Below are positions 34,872 to 44,952 of a stretch of 64,000 bases of DNA, piece by piece. The position numbers and the translations under genes are program-made. The notes beneath the pieces were generated by a model. That model was not told the DNA's origin. It searched no databases and saw only the letters and a list, made by a program, of their open reading frames with translations. The DNA is from Letharia columbiana (lineage: Eukaryota > Ascomycota > Lecanoromycetes > Lecanorales > Parmeliaceae), in the NCBI RefSeq assembly GCF_014066305.1, contig NW_023501079.1:248001-312000 (forward strand). Direction: 5' to 3'. Positions within the stretch are counted from its first letter, which is position 1. The number at the start of each line of letters is the position of its first letter.

Positions 34872-36183
34872 TCACCTTCTTCCCCACCCATCCGTCTCGA
34901 CCCTCCTGATACTTCCAATAACCTCTACCCCTTCCAATTCCTGTCTTCTCCTGCCTCCATCTCTCGCTTTTCCCCTATCCGCAAGCTCGATTTCTATCCT
35001 CCTGCTCTCCCGGCTTCGACTCCTAGGCGCATCATGACTCTGTTGCCCTTGCTGGTTGACCATGCGGTATTGATCCCTTCCTCGTGCATGTTCGTCGACG
35101 ATGTGATATTCAGGCCTTTGAGTTGGATGCTGGACGATCAAATCTTGGATTTCAGGCTTCTCAATAGGGTAACCATTCGCTTGGAGTTGCGGCAGATTCG
35201 ACAGCGAGGATCGAATGGGTGAGTCATAGCGAGTGTTCACGATGCCTGGGATATCGCCATCGATATAACTATTGTTCGCAGGTATGTAGGTACGTTCGCC
35301 CAAGGGTGAAAGTCCATCTGATGACCCGAATCTTGGGTCCACGGACGCTTCTTCCGTCACTGAATCCATCGGCGGTAGAGGTGGAGGATTCGCATCCTGG
35401 TCACCGTATAGGTCGCTATTCCTATTTCCATATGAACTTCGCACCGCTCGTGGTAGATTCCTCAGTGTGACTACTGTGCTTCTTCTATCTGCATTGCCAG
35501 GCCAGTCGATTTTGAAAGTTGATTGGCCATTGTCCGGGTTTTGCTGCTTCGCGTCCTCCTGCTGGAGCAGCAGCCGTAACAATTGCTGCCGCTGTAGCTC
35601 GGATTCCGGCATCATAGCATCCGTCGATTCTGAGTGGTATCGATGCATCGCATCCCTCGCTCTTACAATATGGATCTTCCGGAAAGTGAGGAGGGCAATG
35701 GTAGTATATGTGAGGGTCGATATTGTAGAGAGAACGAGAGCGACTATAGATGAAGAAGTCCACTGTAGAGATTTTTCGTGTGTGGAGAGGCTGTAGAGAA
35801 TATTGATGAGGCCAAGGACGGATGAGGATAGGCAAGGCACGAAAATAATATCGAGCTGGAATATCCAGGAGCGGCAAATAAGAGCGGTGACGAAAGAGAG
35901 GACGTAGCCGAGGACGAGGAGGACGATGGCAGTGATAGTGGCGGATTTTGAGCTGATAGTGAGGGAGGCATTTTGCTTGAAGGCGGAGGGGAATATGAGG
36001 AAGCTGGAGACGGTCAGCTTGGGTTCCAGATCTGGAGTTGAGCATAAAAACATACCCAATCATGATCAAGAGCGCCGATAAAGTAGCAGCTGCTCTCCAG
36101 TACCATAGCGTTTGGTCTTTCTCATTGTAAAGGTCTATCAATGTCCGCCGCGGCCTCCACTGAGGCAGTGATGGTTGTCCCAT
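34872..36183 (-). CDS. Hypothetical four-helix membrane protein with long disordered tail
   Basis: Two exons on the minus strand, 36056-36183 and 34872-36003, with a 52-bp GT-AG intron. About 419 residues if translation starts at MGQPSLPQW (36183). Helices: AAATLSALLIMIG continuing into FLIFPSAF, then ITAIVLLVLGYVLSFVTALI, LDIIFVPCLSSSVLGLINIL and SSSIVALVLSTISTLTYTTI. After about residue 165 the chain is polar: a Gln/Leu-rich helix (ELQRQQLLRLLLQQEDAKQQ), then Pro/Ser/Asp-rich sequence and an Arg/Glu-rich tail. The layout resembles uncharacterised tetraspan membrane proteins of ascomycetes. A further in-frame ATG at 36282 would add a hydrophobic N-terminus. Function unknown. Confidence 0.8.
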
Positions 36184-36337
36184 GCTGGGAGCTCCGCCGG
36201 ATTTGAAGGCAGCGCGTGCCACGAGGAGGGAAGTCAACAAGAAGGGGAATGGATTGAAGAAAAAGAAGTCGCGCAAAGACACAGGTCGTTACGGCCAATC
36301 GCACACCATCAGCGAGCTTGAAGTGGTTGAACCGGCT

Positions 36338-36676
36338 CTATATGCGCACCAGTAAGCACTGTGGGGAAGCTTCCGCAATGCACGACTGAAGCCGTCTATA
36401 CGGACCGATCAAAGGAAAGAAATTGAGAAAGCAAAATGACGGACGAGATGGAGAGTACGAGAAGGCCATTGCCTGATATTTCTCAGCAGTGTCGGCTGGC
36501 AGTGCTAGCAAGGTGTAAGCACCGTCTTTCCCTGGTGTGTAACTATGCTTATTGCGTAGCCAGCTGAGAACAGGGCGATGCGGGAAAGGCGATGGCGCGC
36601 GGAGACGGAGACCAATTGAAACGGCCGCTCCTACTGCAACCACCAGGACATTGATGAATCGAAGGAGCTGTCCCAT
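36338..36676 (-). CDS. Possible small membrane/secreted hypothetical protein
   Basis: A 112-codon frame starting MGQLLRFINVLVVAVGAAVS, which looks like a signal anchor, followed by a basic and hydrophobic stretch without known motif. It lies just upstream of, and on the same strand as, the four-helix protein gene, so it could instead be an untranslated leader. Composition alone supports it. Confidence 0.3.
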   Translation of the reverse strand: MGQLLRFINVLVVAVGAAVSIGLRLRAPSPFPHRPVLSWLRNKHSYTPGKDGAYTLLALPADTAEKYQAMAFSYSPSRPSFCFLNFFPLIGPYRRLQSCIAEASPQCLLVRI

Positions 36677-37297
36677 ACTTTATACGACAACCTACTCACA
36701 TACAGTATCATCGTGCTGCTGTAATTGAGTGATAAGTTTACGTCGGACAGTCGTTAGATTGGTATACTCTAGAGGTAAGGGTTGCCTACTCGTACCAATG
36801 ACCTCGGCACCATCGGAGGGAACCATCATGATTGACCCACATTAGTACAAACCATAAAAATATGTACCTATGGCTCTTCGCCTTTTACAAATTTCCAGAT
36901 CCCAATAAACGGTCCAAAGGCACGTGCAGTACCGTGTGTCATGCATTTGCTGGGACATGAAACGGTCCATCGGATTCACGTAGGATTCCTGCATTCTACA
37001 CAGCCTTGAAATTGAAGCAATCCTTTAATTACTTCCAGTATTTAAAATAAGCGCAATTTGACCTTGCATATTTGCATGCATTGCTATGATTGATGACGGA
37101 TCAGGTACTAGCATTAGTGAGAGGAGCTCAGTAATGGGGTATGCGCTGCAAGAGTATTAATAATATTAATGCCAGCGTTCTAGCGCCTGGGGTCCTAAAA
37201 TGCAGAATGACAGCGTAATCCACTCAAGGCGCCGCCAAAGCGCCACCACGACATCACAATTTGCACAGGCCTCTCCAGGCCTCTCTCTCGGACTCTT
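36677..37297. other. Intergenic
   Basis: AT-rich, no gene recognised, between the 3' end of the thaumatin-like gene and the 5' side of the small minus-strand frame. Confidence 0.4.
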
Positions 37298-38430
37298 CTA
37301 CGCAACTTGCATGGCCTCAAGTGACGACTCCGATACACTGCCTGTCTCAGAAAGTTCGGCGAGCTGCTGCTTATAAACCTTCAAGATGTTGGAGGAACGA
37401 CCGGTCGGACAAAAGGTAACCTCGAATCCACCACCAGAAGGGATGATGAAAGTAGACGTTTGGTCATCGAAAGCTATGCTTCAGGTTAGCTCGAGCAATT
37501 TGTAAGAGGTGAAGCTTGTTTAGAACACGTACCGTAGCTGTAAGCGTCCGGACAGACTGACTTCGCCGCTGTACTGTAGCTGCTTGGCTTGCAAACATTT
37601 GGACTATCGTAGCTGCCTGTGCAACAGTCTGCCGCTTGGCTATACTTCGCGCAGGCAGAAAAGCAAGGGTCGAAACCAGGCCTCTGGATGTTAGTGTCGG
37701 GGTACGAATAGACACCATCAAAGGGCACGGTGGGGATGTTCACTTGCAAATCCCAGGGACACCAGGATGCGACATCAGATACACTCACAGACTCATCGAG
37801 AGGGATAGGAAACGATGAGTTTGTGCCAGAGTTCGAATCCGACGTATCACCCTGAGCGGTGAGCAGGGCAGCTGTGCCAATGCAGATAGGGTTTGTCAAG
37901 TTAGGAGGTATTTTGGTCAGAGAAGAATTATCAGACTCAGGGTATAGCGATACGATCGCTAAAGGAAGGTTGTAGCCGTCGACGAGTGAAATATCGTAGA
38001 ATGTCTGACCACTTGAGGTTGCGAGCGTAAATTCGGCCAGGGTCACCGGTGTTTCGCCCTACTACAGATGAGTATTTCCCACCCACTAATGATAAGAATC
38101 GGCGCATACGGTTGCCTTGCAACCGATAATACCACCGCAATCCCCAGTCCCGCATGCGCTACCACCACCGTTGTTTCCACCGGCATTGGCTGGTCCTGTC
38201 CCTTGAGAATTGAAGCTGCAATTCGTTCGGCCCCAAACCCGACCTTGCCAGTCTGCACCAACAGTGAGGTTCATCTGTTGCCCGGTTTGAAGCTCGAAGC
38301 CTCCAGATGACGGTGGAGTCCCAGCTTGAGTGACTATCCCGGGGTATATGGTCTCCGAACATAGACTCCGAACTACCAAAGGCACGGTCTCAGCTCGGCG
38401 ACTGACGTAGGCTAGGGGCGGACGCTTCAT
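37298..38430 (-). CDS. Thaumatin-like protein (5' end uncertain)
   Basis: Secreted cysteine-rich thaumatin fold, often glucan-binding or glucanase-like (family knowledge). Exons on the minus strand: 38110 up to about 38430, 37533-38058, 37298-37473, with introns 51 and 59 bp. Conserved segments: CSETIYPGIVTQ, GGFELQTGQQMNLTVGADWQ with GRVWGRTNCSF (the REDDD-region strand), GDCGGIIGCK, TLAEFTLATSSGQTFYDISL with VDGYNLPLAIV, GFDPCFSACAKYSQAADCCT and CPDAYSYAFDDQTSTF before the CPTGRSS end. About ten or more cysteines support the disulfide pattern. No signal peptide is found in frame at the 5' side, so an upstream exon was probably missed. MKRPPLAYVSR at 38430 is only a default start. Confidence 0.8.
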
Positions 38431-38886
38431 GTGGTGAAGTGCGTTGGTGGTGTCGAGTAGAACCAAGAAGCGCAATATCCGTCGTAAAACGGGGAGTCGT
38501 GTCCCAGCAATTGAGCGCGACATCCGTACAGAGGGGTTGCGGAGGACGGCCATCCAGGGCTCTGGCCGATTAGATTTATGTCCAGGTGCTGGGCAAGGTA
38601 CCAGTATAGTGCCGGAGATGGTGCAATGGCCACCCAAAGATACGGAGGGGAGGAAGCGCCAGCGCTCGTGATGGTATTGTAAGTATATCAGGCTGTCAAG
38701 TCACAAGTCGTTAAAGGAGAGATAAGACCAGCTCGGAGCTGAGAGATGGCCAGCACCGTAAAAAGGTAATCGCAAAGAAGGTGTTTTGGTAAGGATATCC
38801 AGCGCCGACTCGAGAAGAGATGATCCTGACTGGGGACGACCTGAGACTTGCCCTGCAAACCCTGCATCGTTCCTGGCAAAAGACAT
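38431..38886 (-). other. Possible coding sequence just upstream of the thaumatin-like gene
   Basis: Two minus-strand frames, 38701-38886 (NDAGFAGQVSGRPQSGSS, then LLESALDILTKTPSLRLPF) and about 38427-38665 (PYLWVAIAPSPALYWYLAQH, then GHDSPFYDGYCASWFYST), read like protein. They could be joined across a 47-bp GT-AG intron at about 38657-38703. I recognise no family. They may be an independent short gene or missed 5' exons of the thaumatin-like gene, although no in-phase splice to it was found. Confidence 0.3.
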
Positions 38887-39690
38887 GGCGACTTAAGAGC
38901 GAGCAGGGCAAAAGCACGAGTAAAGGAGGAAGGAGCTGCTGCGAGATGAGTAAGGGAAATCTGATGCCTCGCGCCAAGACCAAGCATCTTGGCATTGGCA
39001 TGTCGTCTTGAGAGCCTTTCGAATGCAAGTCCAAACAAGAAATGCACAGAACAACTTCTTCTGACAATGTAATTCCCAGGATCTTCATTTCAGCGATCAT
39101 CGCCTGTCGCTCCATTGGAACGTCAATCGCTCAAAGAATCAATGAGCAGACACAGCAAACGGCTTCATAGATTGCGATGAAAGGTGACAAGTTTGACTTG
39201 TCTTACCGCAGGGTTTTCGAGGGTCATCGAGCGATGGGTCTCCTTACGTATGCGCCATTGGAGTCGAACAGAAGCATCGTCTCGTGCTTTGAACCATTCT
39301 CACAACATTTTCTCATAGTGATAGGCTCTGCTGATGGTATGATGACACCACGTGCTCTTGACTTTGTGCGTATGATTTTCAAAAGACATTTCAGGGTACT
39401 CGATCGCGTACGAGCATCTCGCAATTGAATGGGTAAAGAATGCTATTGATTAGGCGGTACATTAATTTTAAGGTGCCAACGGACCCCAACAGAGATGCTA
39501 TAGATATGTACAACTTTGAATGCTCAGGTGCCTCGCGGCTAGCCCGGTGGTATCAATTCAAGAGCCGGGCTGGCAGATGACCTCCAATCAACGACTCCAG
39601 CATGCGCATAATAGCAGACTCCTTCGGCATACCAGCTACTTCAAGTCACTCATCGTCTAGCACCAATCCCCAACAAGCGATCAATCATCG
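38887..39690. other. Intergenic
   Basis: About 800 bp between the possible upstream exons of the thaumatin-like gene and the 3' end of the small GPI-type protein gene. No recognised gene. Confidence 0.4.
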
Positions 39691-40070
39691 TCACAGTGCG
39701 AAAGCGAGGGCCGCAGCGGCAAGAGCAACTCCTCCAAAAGATCCAGCAATGTGGTTGGCTCCTCCAGCGAAATGGGTTGGTGTGGGTGAACCGGTGGTCA
39801 CGCCGCTTGTTGCATTCATCGCGACACTGCTGACGAGGAGGGATGGGCAAGGTGAGGTCGCCATGGGCGGTGCGCTGCGAGTGATCATTTTGTCTGGCGC
39901 AGCTGAAGGGCAGGAGGTGCCGCAAGGAGCCACGACGGTGGAGAGAGACTAGACACATGTTAACCTGTGCTCTGGGAATCCCAGGACAATGGAAGGGGCA
40001 GAGAAGCTTTATGTACCTGCGTGTTGGCGCTGACAGCCGCGAGCGCGAGAGCAGCGAGGTAGAGCTTCAT
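39691..40070 (-). CDS. Small secreted, probably GPI-anchored protein
   Basis: Two exons on the minus strand, 40017-40070 and 39691-39948, with a 68-bp intron (gtacataa to tgtctag); 103 residues. The N-terminus MKLYLAALALAAVSANTQ is a clear signal peptide. The mature part is Ser/Thr/Pro-rich with about three cysteines (VVAPCGTSCPSAAP). The C-terminus has small residues (AGGANHIAG) and a hydrophobic end (GVALAAAALAFAL), which together form a GPI-attachment signal. Such short proteins are usual at the fungal cell surface. The neighbours are a thaumatin-like gene and rds1. No family name recognised. Confidence 0.75.
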
Positions 40071-40861
40071 GGTGCTTGTGGGTATGGTATAGAGCGGACG
40101 TCTGAGTGAGAGCAGTGATTGAAAGAGCGTTGAACTGACAGCGAGAATGAAAGATTGACTTGGTAGTATTCAGACTCTATGGAAGAGCAGGAGCATGAGC
40201 AGGAAGAATGAGAAGAGAAGGGGGAGAAAGGTAAGCCCCATGCAGGTCCAGGGAAAAAGCTAACGGTCTTGCAGATCGGAATGAAAAGCAGAAAACAAAC
40301 CAAATGAGACCATCATTTTGACTTTTTCTTTCATGGACGCACAAATCTCAAACACGACTTCCCCTGCATACTGCACGCGGTCTTTGCCGCACGTATCTAT
40401 GTACCAAGTGTTGTTGTACAATTGTTGTGGAAATTGATCGGCGCCAAAAGTTACTGCAAGCATCGTCGGGACCATGAATATCCCGACTGAAAGGGGCAAA
40501 TGTGGCTTGAACCGTGCCGCTTGAAAAGGGAATGGTGATATCCGAATGTCCGGGGAAATGACGCTTTCTACTCTTTCAAGTTAGAACAAGGACGGCGCTC
40601 GAATGCATCTCACCCCATACAGTTTAGGGGCGCAAGAAGGCAAAGTTAGTTCATGTTCTTAGCCCTATCATTTTTCTCCTCATTCCAATGCGCTATTGTT
40701 TTTCATTTCCACCGCGCATTCTTGTTCGTTGTTGACCCTGCAGTCTGCAGCACCGACATTCCGTCTCATCATGTGCGCTTTACCCTTATGTTTACCCTTG
40801 TCTTTACTAGCTCGCTTCCAGCGCGAGCCTGCTTTCGTAGAAGCTAGCTCCGTCACCCAAG
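40071..40861. other. Intergenic, upstream of two divergent genes
   Basis: Lies between the start of the GPI-type protein (minus) and the 5' region of rds1 (plus). No gene recognised. Confidence 0.4.
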
Positions 40862-41000
40862 TCTTCTCTCATCTCTCCAATATCCCCTCCCCTCTTTCTT
40901 CTTACTCCACCTTCAACTCTCTTGTCTCTCCACAGCAAACAGCTTCATACCACCATTCTCTTTACATTCTTTCTCTTTCCCTAACACCAGCGCCCTCAAT
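40862..41000 (+). promoter_or_regulatory. Pyrimidine-rich leader before the rds1 start
   Basis: Nearly continuous C/T-rich sequence (tcttctctcatctctcc, cccctctttcttcttactcc, ttctctttccctaacacc) ends 16 bp before the ATG at 41016. Such CT tracts precede the transcription start of strongly expressed fungal genes. Confidence 0.5.
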
Positions 41001-41015
41001 TGCTTATCAGAAGCT

Positions 41016-42137
41016 ATGAAGACTACATTCGCCGTTGCAGCATTCGCGGCTCTCGCTGCTGCCAGCCCCGTTTCTCAAACGTGAGTCACCAAACGGGTGC
41101 CATTCTCCTCGAAGGACCGCTCTCTAATGCTCCTGCAGTGGCTCCTTCTTGAAGAAGATCCGGCAAACCGCCCCAGCGATCACTGACGCCGACATCCTCA
41201 ACTATGCTCTTACCCTCGAGCATCTCGAAGACACTTTCTACCAAGAGGGTCTCAAGAACTTCACCGAATCCGACTTCGCAACGGCCGGCTTCGACTCGAC
41301 TTTCTACGCCAACCTAAAGGAAGTCTCATCAGACGAAATGACCCACGTTGCCTTCTTGACCGCTGCTCTCGAAAAGGCTGGCGCAACCCCAGTGGCTGCC
41401 TGCACGTACAACTTTGGCGTCACTGATGTCAAAAGCTTCATCGCGACTGCATCCATCCTTGAGGGCGTGGGTGTCAGCGCCTACCTCGGTGCTGCAGCAG
41501 ATATCATGAGTGCAGCCTACTTGACCGCAGCTGGCTCCATCTTGACCGTGGAGTCCCGTCATTCTTCTTACATCCGTGCTTCGCTCGGAGAGAGCCCGTT
41601 CCCATCTCCATTCGATGTGCCCTTGACTCTGGATGAGGTGTACACGCTTGCTGCTCCGTTCATCGTGTCTTGCCCATCAAGCAACCCAACTCTGCCAGTC
41701 AAGGCAAGTCATATTCAGAAGCACTGAGCTGCGAGGATGATAACTAATGCGATTTTCTCAGGCTTTCCCAATGCTTACTTCCTCGCCCAAGAATGGCAAC
41801 ATCACCGCTGGCTCCGAGATCACCCTCTTGACCCCTGGCTCCGTTGTCACCGCTGCCGACGGATCCTCGCAAATCTATGGTGCTTTTATCACAGTTACTG
41901 GCCCAGTCTTTGCTCCGTAAGTCTTTCCGCTATCCCGGACATTCTTTTCAGAGATTTAATTCATCTCACAGCGCAACCGCCGTCGATGGAGGTTTCACCC
42001 TCACCGTCCCGACCGCACCGAACGGCACCGCACCCATATCTGGCCAGACTTACGTTGTCCTGACCGGCTGCAATACCACCGTCACTGATGACACCGTCGC
42101 TGCCGGTCCTGCTGCCTTTGAGGTTGGTCCTTTGTAA
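41016..42137 (+). CDS. Ferritin-like domain protein, Rds1-like stress-response protein
   Basis: Secreted or wall-associated ferritin-like (DUF4856/ferritin_2 style) protein similar to fission yeast Rds1. Four exons: 41016-41080, 41139-41703, 41762-41916, 41972-42137; 316 residues. A signal peptide (MKTTFAVAAFAALAAASP) is followed by the ferritin-like bundle. LNYALTLEHLEDTFYQEGL carries the first helix E..E..Y pattern, SSDEMTHVAFLTAALEKAG the EMTH metal-ligand-like motif, and SILTVESRHSSYIRASLGE the last (ESRH). The C-terminal part is a beta-rich Thr/Gly segment (TLLTPGSVVTAADGSS). Intron 2 (41704-41761) begins GC with a strong AAG|GCAAGT context. Transcription is probably stress- or nutrient-regulated, as for rds1. 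Confidence 0.9.
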
Positions 42138-44952
42138 AACTCGACTAGTGATCAGTGTGGCCTGAGCAGGGGATCCGGAGAGTAGTGTGGAGTGGTGTGG
42201 AGAGATGGATAATTTGCCTGATCTAATCCAAAAAGGATGCCGTTCCATTGTACATATTGCGGTATCACACAGGTTGAGATGAGAGGGAACGTACTATGCA
42301 TAGCTGATTAATTAATTATAATCACTGAAACCGCTCTCATGGCTCCGCAACGCATACACACTCCAGACCACATGCTATCGCGAACACCAACGTCCATCAC
42401 TACTCTCTCCTCCCTGACCTAATTCCCTAGCTCACATCTGGCAGTAGTGCGCCTCGGTTGCTTCGCCCTGCTCCCCCTTTTCCATCATGTCCTCTGACTT
42501 TGACCCCTGCGTCCAATGTCCCGACGCCCGACTCTGATCAAGGCTAAGGTACATCAAAAAAAACACACTTTGGCGCCATGGAAGACGGCTGCAGATTCGC
42601 GCTAGTGCCCCAGGGAATTACATTGTGATTTCAAATTCGAGCCAAAGGAGACGCAAGAAATTCGCTACCCCATCCGTCAGCGTTGCCCCACGGCCATGGG
42701 AACTCTCCTGATGGGTTGTAGAGTAGGTATTGACCCCCCCTCCGTGAACACTTTTCCCATTCAGCGGCTCCGAGAGTGGTCGCCCGTCTTGAGCACAGCG
42801 CCGGGGCACTCAGGGGAGCCGATCTCACTTAGGGTACTTGGGCGTCTCTGCGATCAGAACGTCAGATCTCGCCGCTGATGTGTGTCTTTGCCGGATGTGG
42901 AAGGTGCAGGCAGGCGCAGAGTCTCAAGAGCAGGCCTGCCCGTAACTGCAGTTTATGCGTCTCTTTGGTACGGTCGAGCGTTCGTTGAGCAGGGACGGGT
43001 CTCCTGTCTCATGGCGTCGAAATGCATATGTGCTCTGATCGGACCGAACGTTAGATTATTTCAAACTATGTATCTTTTGAATCGGCTCAGGGTCCTGGGA
43101 TTGTTTCCGCTATGCTTGGTGGTGTGTTCGAGCTTGCCGTTCTACTCTCTTTCCATTCCCCTCATAGAACATGTACCTATCATAGAACATATACCCACCG
43201 GACCTCTTCATTGCTTCGGGTTCCCGCATCAAGACAAACAGTCAAGAACCCCGCTCTTCCTCCTCGAGCAAGCATCGTACACGCACTCAATCAACCATTC
43301 TCAATCTTTCCCACCCAACAACACCCTCTCCCACTTTCCCCCTCCACTCAAGTCCTCAAGCCACGGACTCCCCGTGCACCATCCGCGACTCCCCCAACGC
43401 CCGAGCCTACCCCTGATACCGCTCACCCGAACCCCAGCAAAATCGACCCGCCCACCCCACAGCCACCCATGCTCCCACTACCCAACCCACACAGGCCGAC
43501 CGGACCCATCTCACGAACCGAGCCATTCTCTTCCCTTCCTCCAAACGACACCAACCCCAATCCCATCCAGATCCAATGCCAAACCGACGAAGACGAAGAG
43601 TCCCCCGTCGGCCGCGTGTGAATCAAGTCGAGTACTAGACCACCCAGGCCGTAAACCCGGCCAGCACCATCCCTCCCCCGAGCGACACCCCATCCAACGC
43701 GACCAATATCCCGCCTCGAAACTCGACGCAACAGCTTCCAAATCGACCTGCCGCGAAGACAGACCCCTTCCCAATCAATCAATCGACGTGTCGATCCCAT
43801 AAACCAGACCGTCGCCAAAGCCACCGCCCGCCACGCACACGTGCAAGGACGGCCCCCCCTTCGATCCTCGCGCCGTAGACGCAGGCACCCGGGCACGGCA
43901 TCCGTCAATATCGACTGGTGCGCACACGGGCTCCACGGGCTCTATTCCCGTCCATACTTTACGACGACGAAATCGGTTCCGGGGTCGGACGGGCATATTT
44001 CGCGGCCGTGTGAGAGATCCGTCCGCGATGGGCGACCGGGGTCGTACAGTACGGACCTTTTGGTACGGGGGGGGGATACGACCGTGCGGTCGACGGCACT
44101 CAATGGCCATAGGACCCCGATTTGCTCTGACCGATTATGAAAATCCGTGGGCGTGTGCCTGGGTCGCGGAGTTGGGGATTCGATCACCCACCCGACGGAC
44201 GGGGTTTGGGGGAGACAAACAAACAAACAAATTAAACCATGCCGGTGACGACTCTTACGTCAAACGTGCCCGTGACTGGATTTTTTCCTGGCTCCCGGCG
44301 GTGAGTTGGGGGATGGGCGTAGATTTGCGCAGCGTGCTCGGTCGTCCGGAGCGGATGGTCGAGATGGGACAAAGGTCGCAGGTGGAGGCGCTGGGTCGGT
44401 CGGTCGGTCGGTCGGTTCGAGACGCGGCCGTTTGTTCGAGAATGGGATGGGTGGTCCGTGGGCTGCGGAGGTTTATGGGGTTGGTCATGTGACTCCCGGG
44501 GGAAGGGGTTCCGGTGGACTACCTACTTTGCGGAGGTGAGAGGGCAAGAAGATGAAGGGAGGTGAGGATGGAGACTGCGGGGGCACCGGGGTAGGTGGTC
44601 AGATGGTCACGGCGGGGGTGTTGACGACACTCGGGGGTAAATGCATCAAACGACTGCTGGTACTGCCGGTACGAAGGAAGGGAAATGAAACTCATATCAG
44701 ATGAAAGGCAAAAGCCTTGCTGATAATGTAAACAATTCATGCTTGCTAGAAGAATCTCGCCTGCCGAGTCTACCGACCCGCGTTTGTAGCATCATCGAGG
44801 TTTGGGGAATATACAAACATTGCTTCAACCTCCTTTTCCAAATCCTGTAGCTCCAGAATGCTCCTAATGACTTTATGTGGCGCAGCTAATGTTCCGACCT
44901 TTCTCCATTTGTAGCCGTGGCCATGTTCTCGTTGTGCGCGTGACCAAATCTC
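42138..44952. other. Gene-poor, GC-rich stretch
   Basis: No gene supported over 2.8 kb. From about 43.1 to 43.8 kb the plus strand is strongly C-rich, giving overlapping long Pro-rich frames on the plus strand and Gly-rich frames on the minus strand; no start, splice or family evidence favours any of them. Short repeats include (acaa)n at about 44216-44232 and (ggtc)n listed separately. Confidence 0.45.
44393..44416. repeat. (ggtc)n tetranucleotide microsatellite
   Basis: Five to six consecutive ggtc units inside the GC-rich gene-poor stretch. Confidence 0.85.

Noticed and set aside
42882..43802. 306-codon Pro-rich frame
   Set aside because: Overlaps equally long frames in other phases and strands in a C-rich tract; no start context, splice or family evidence.
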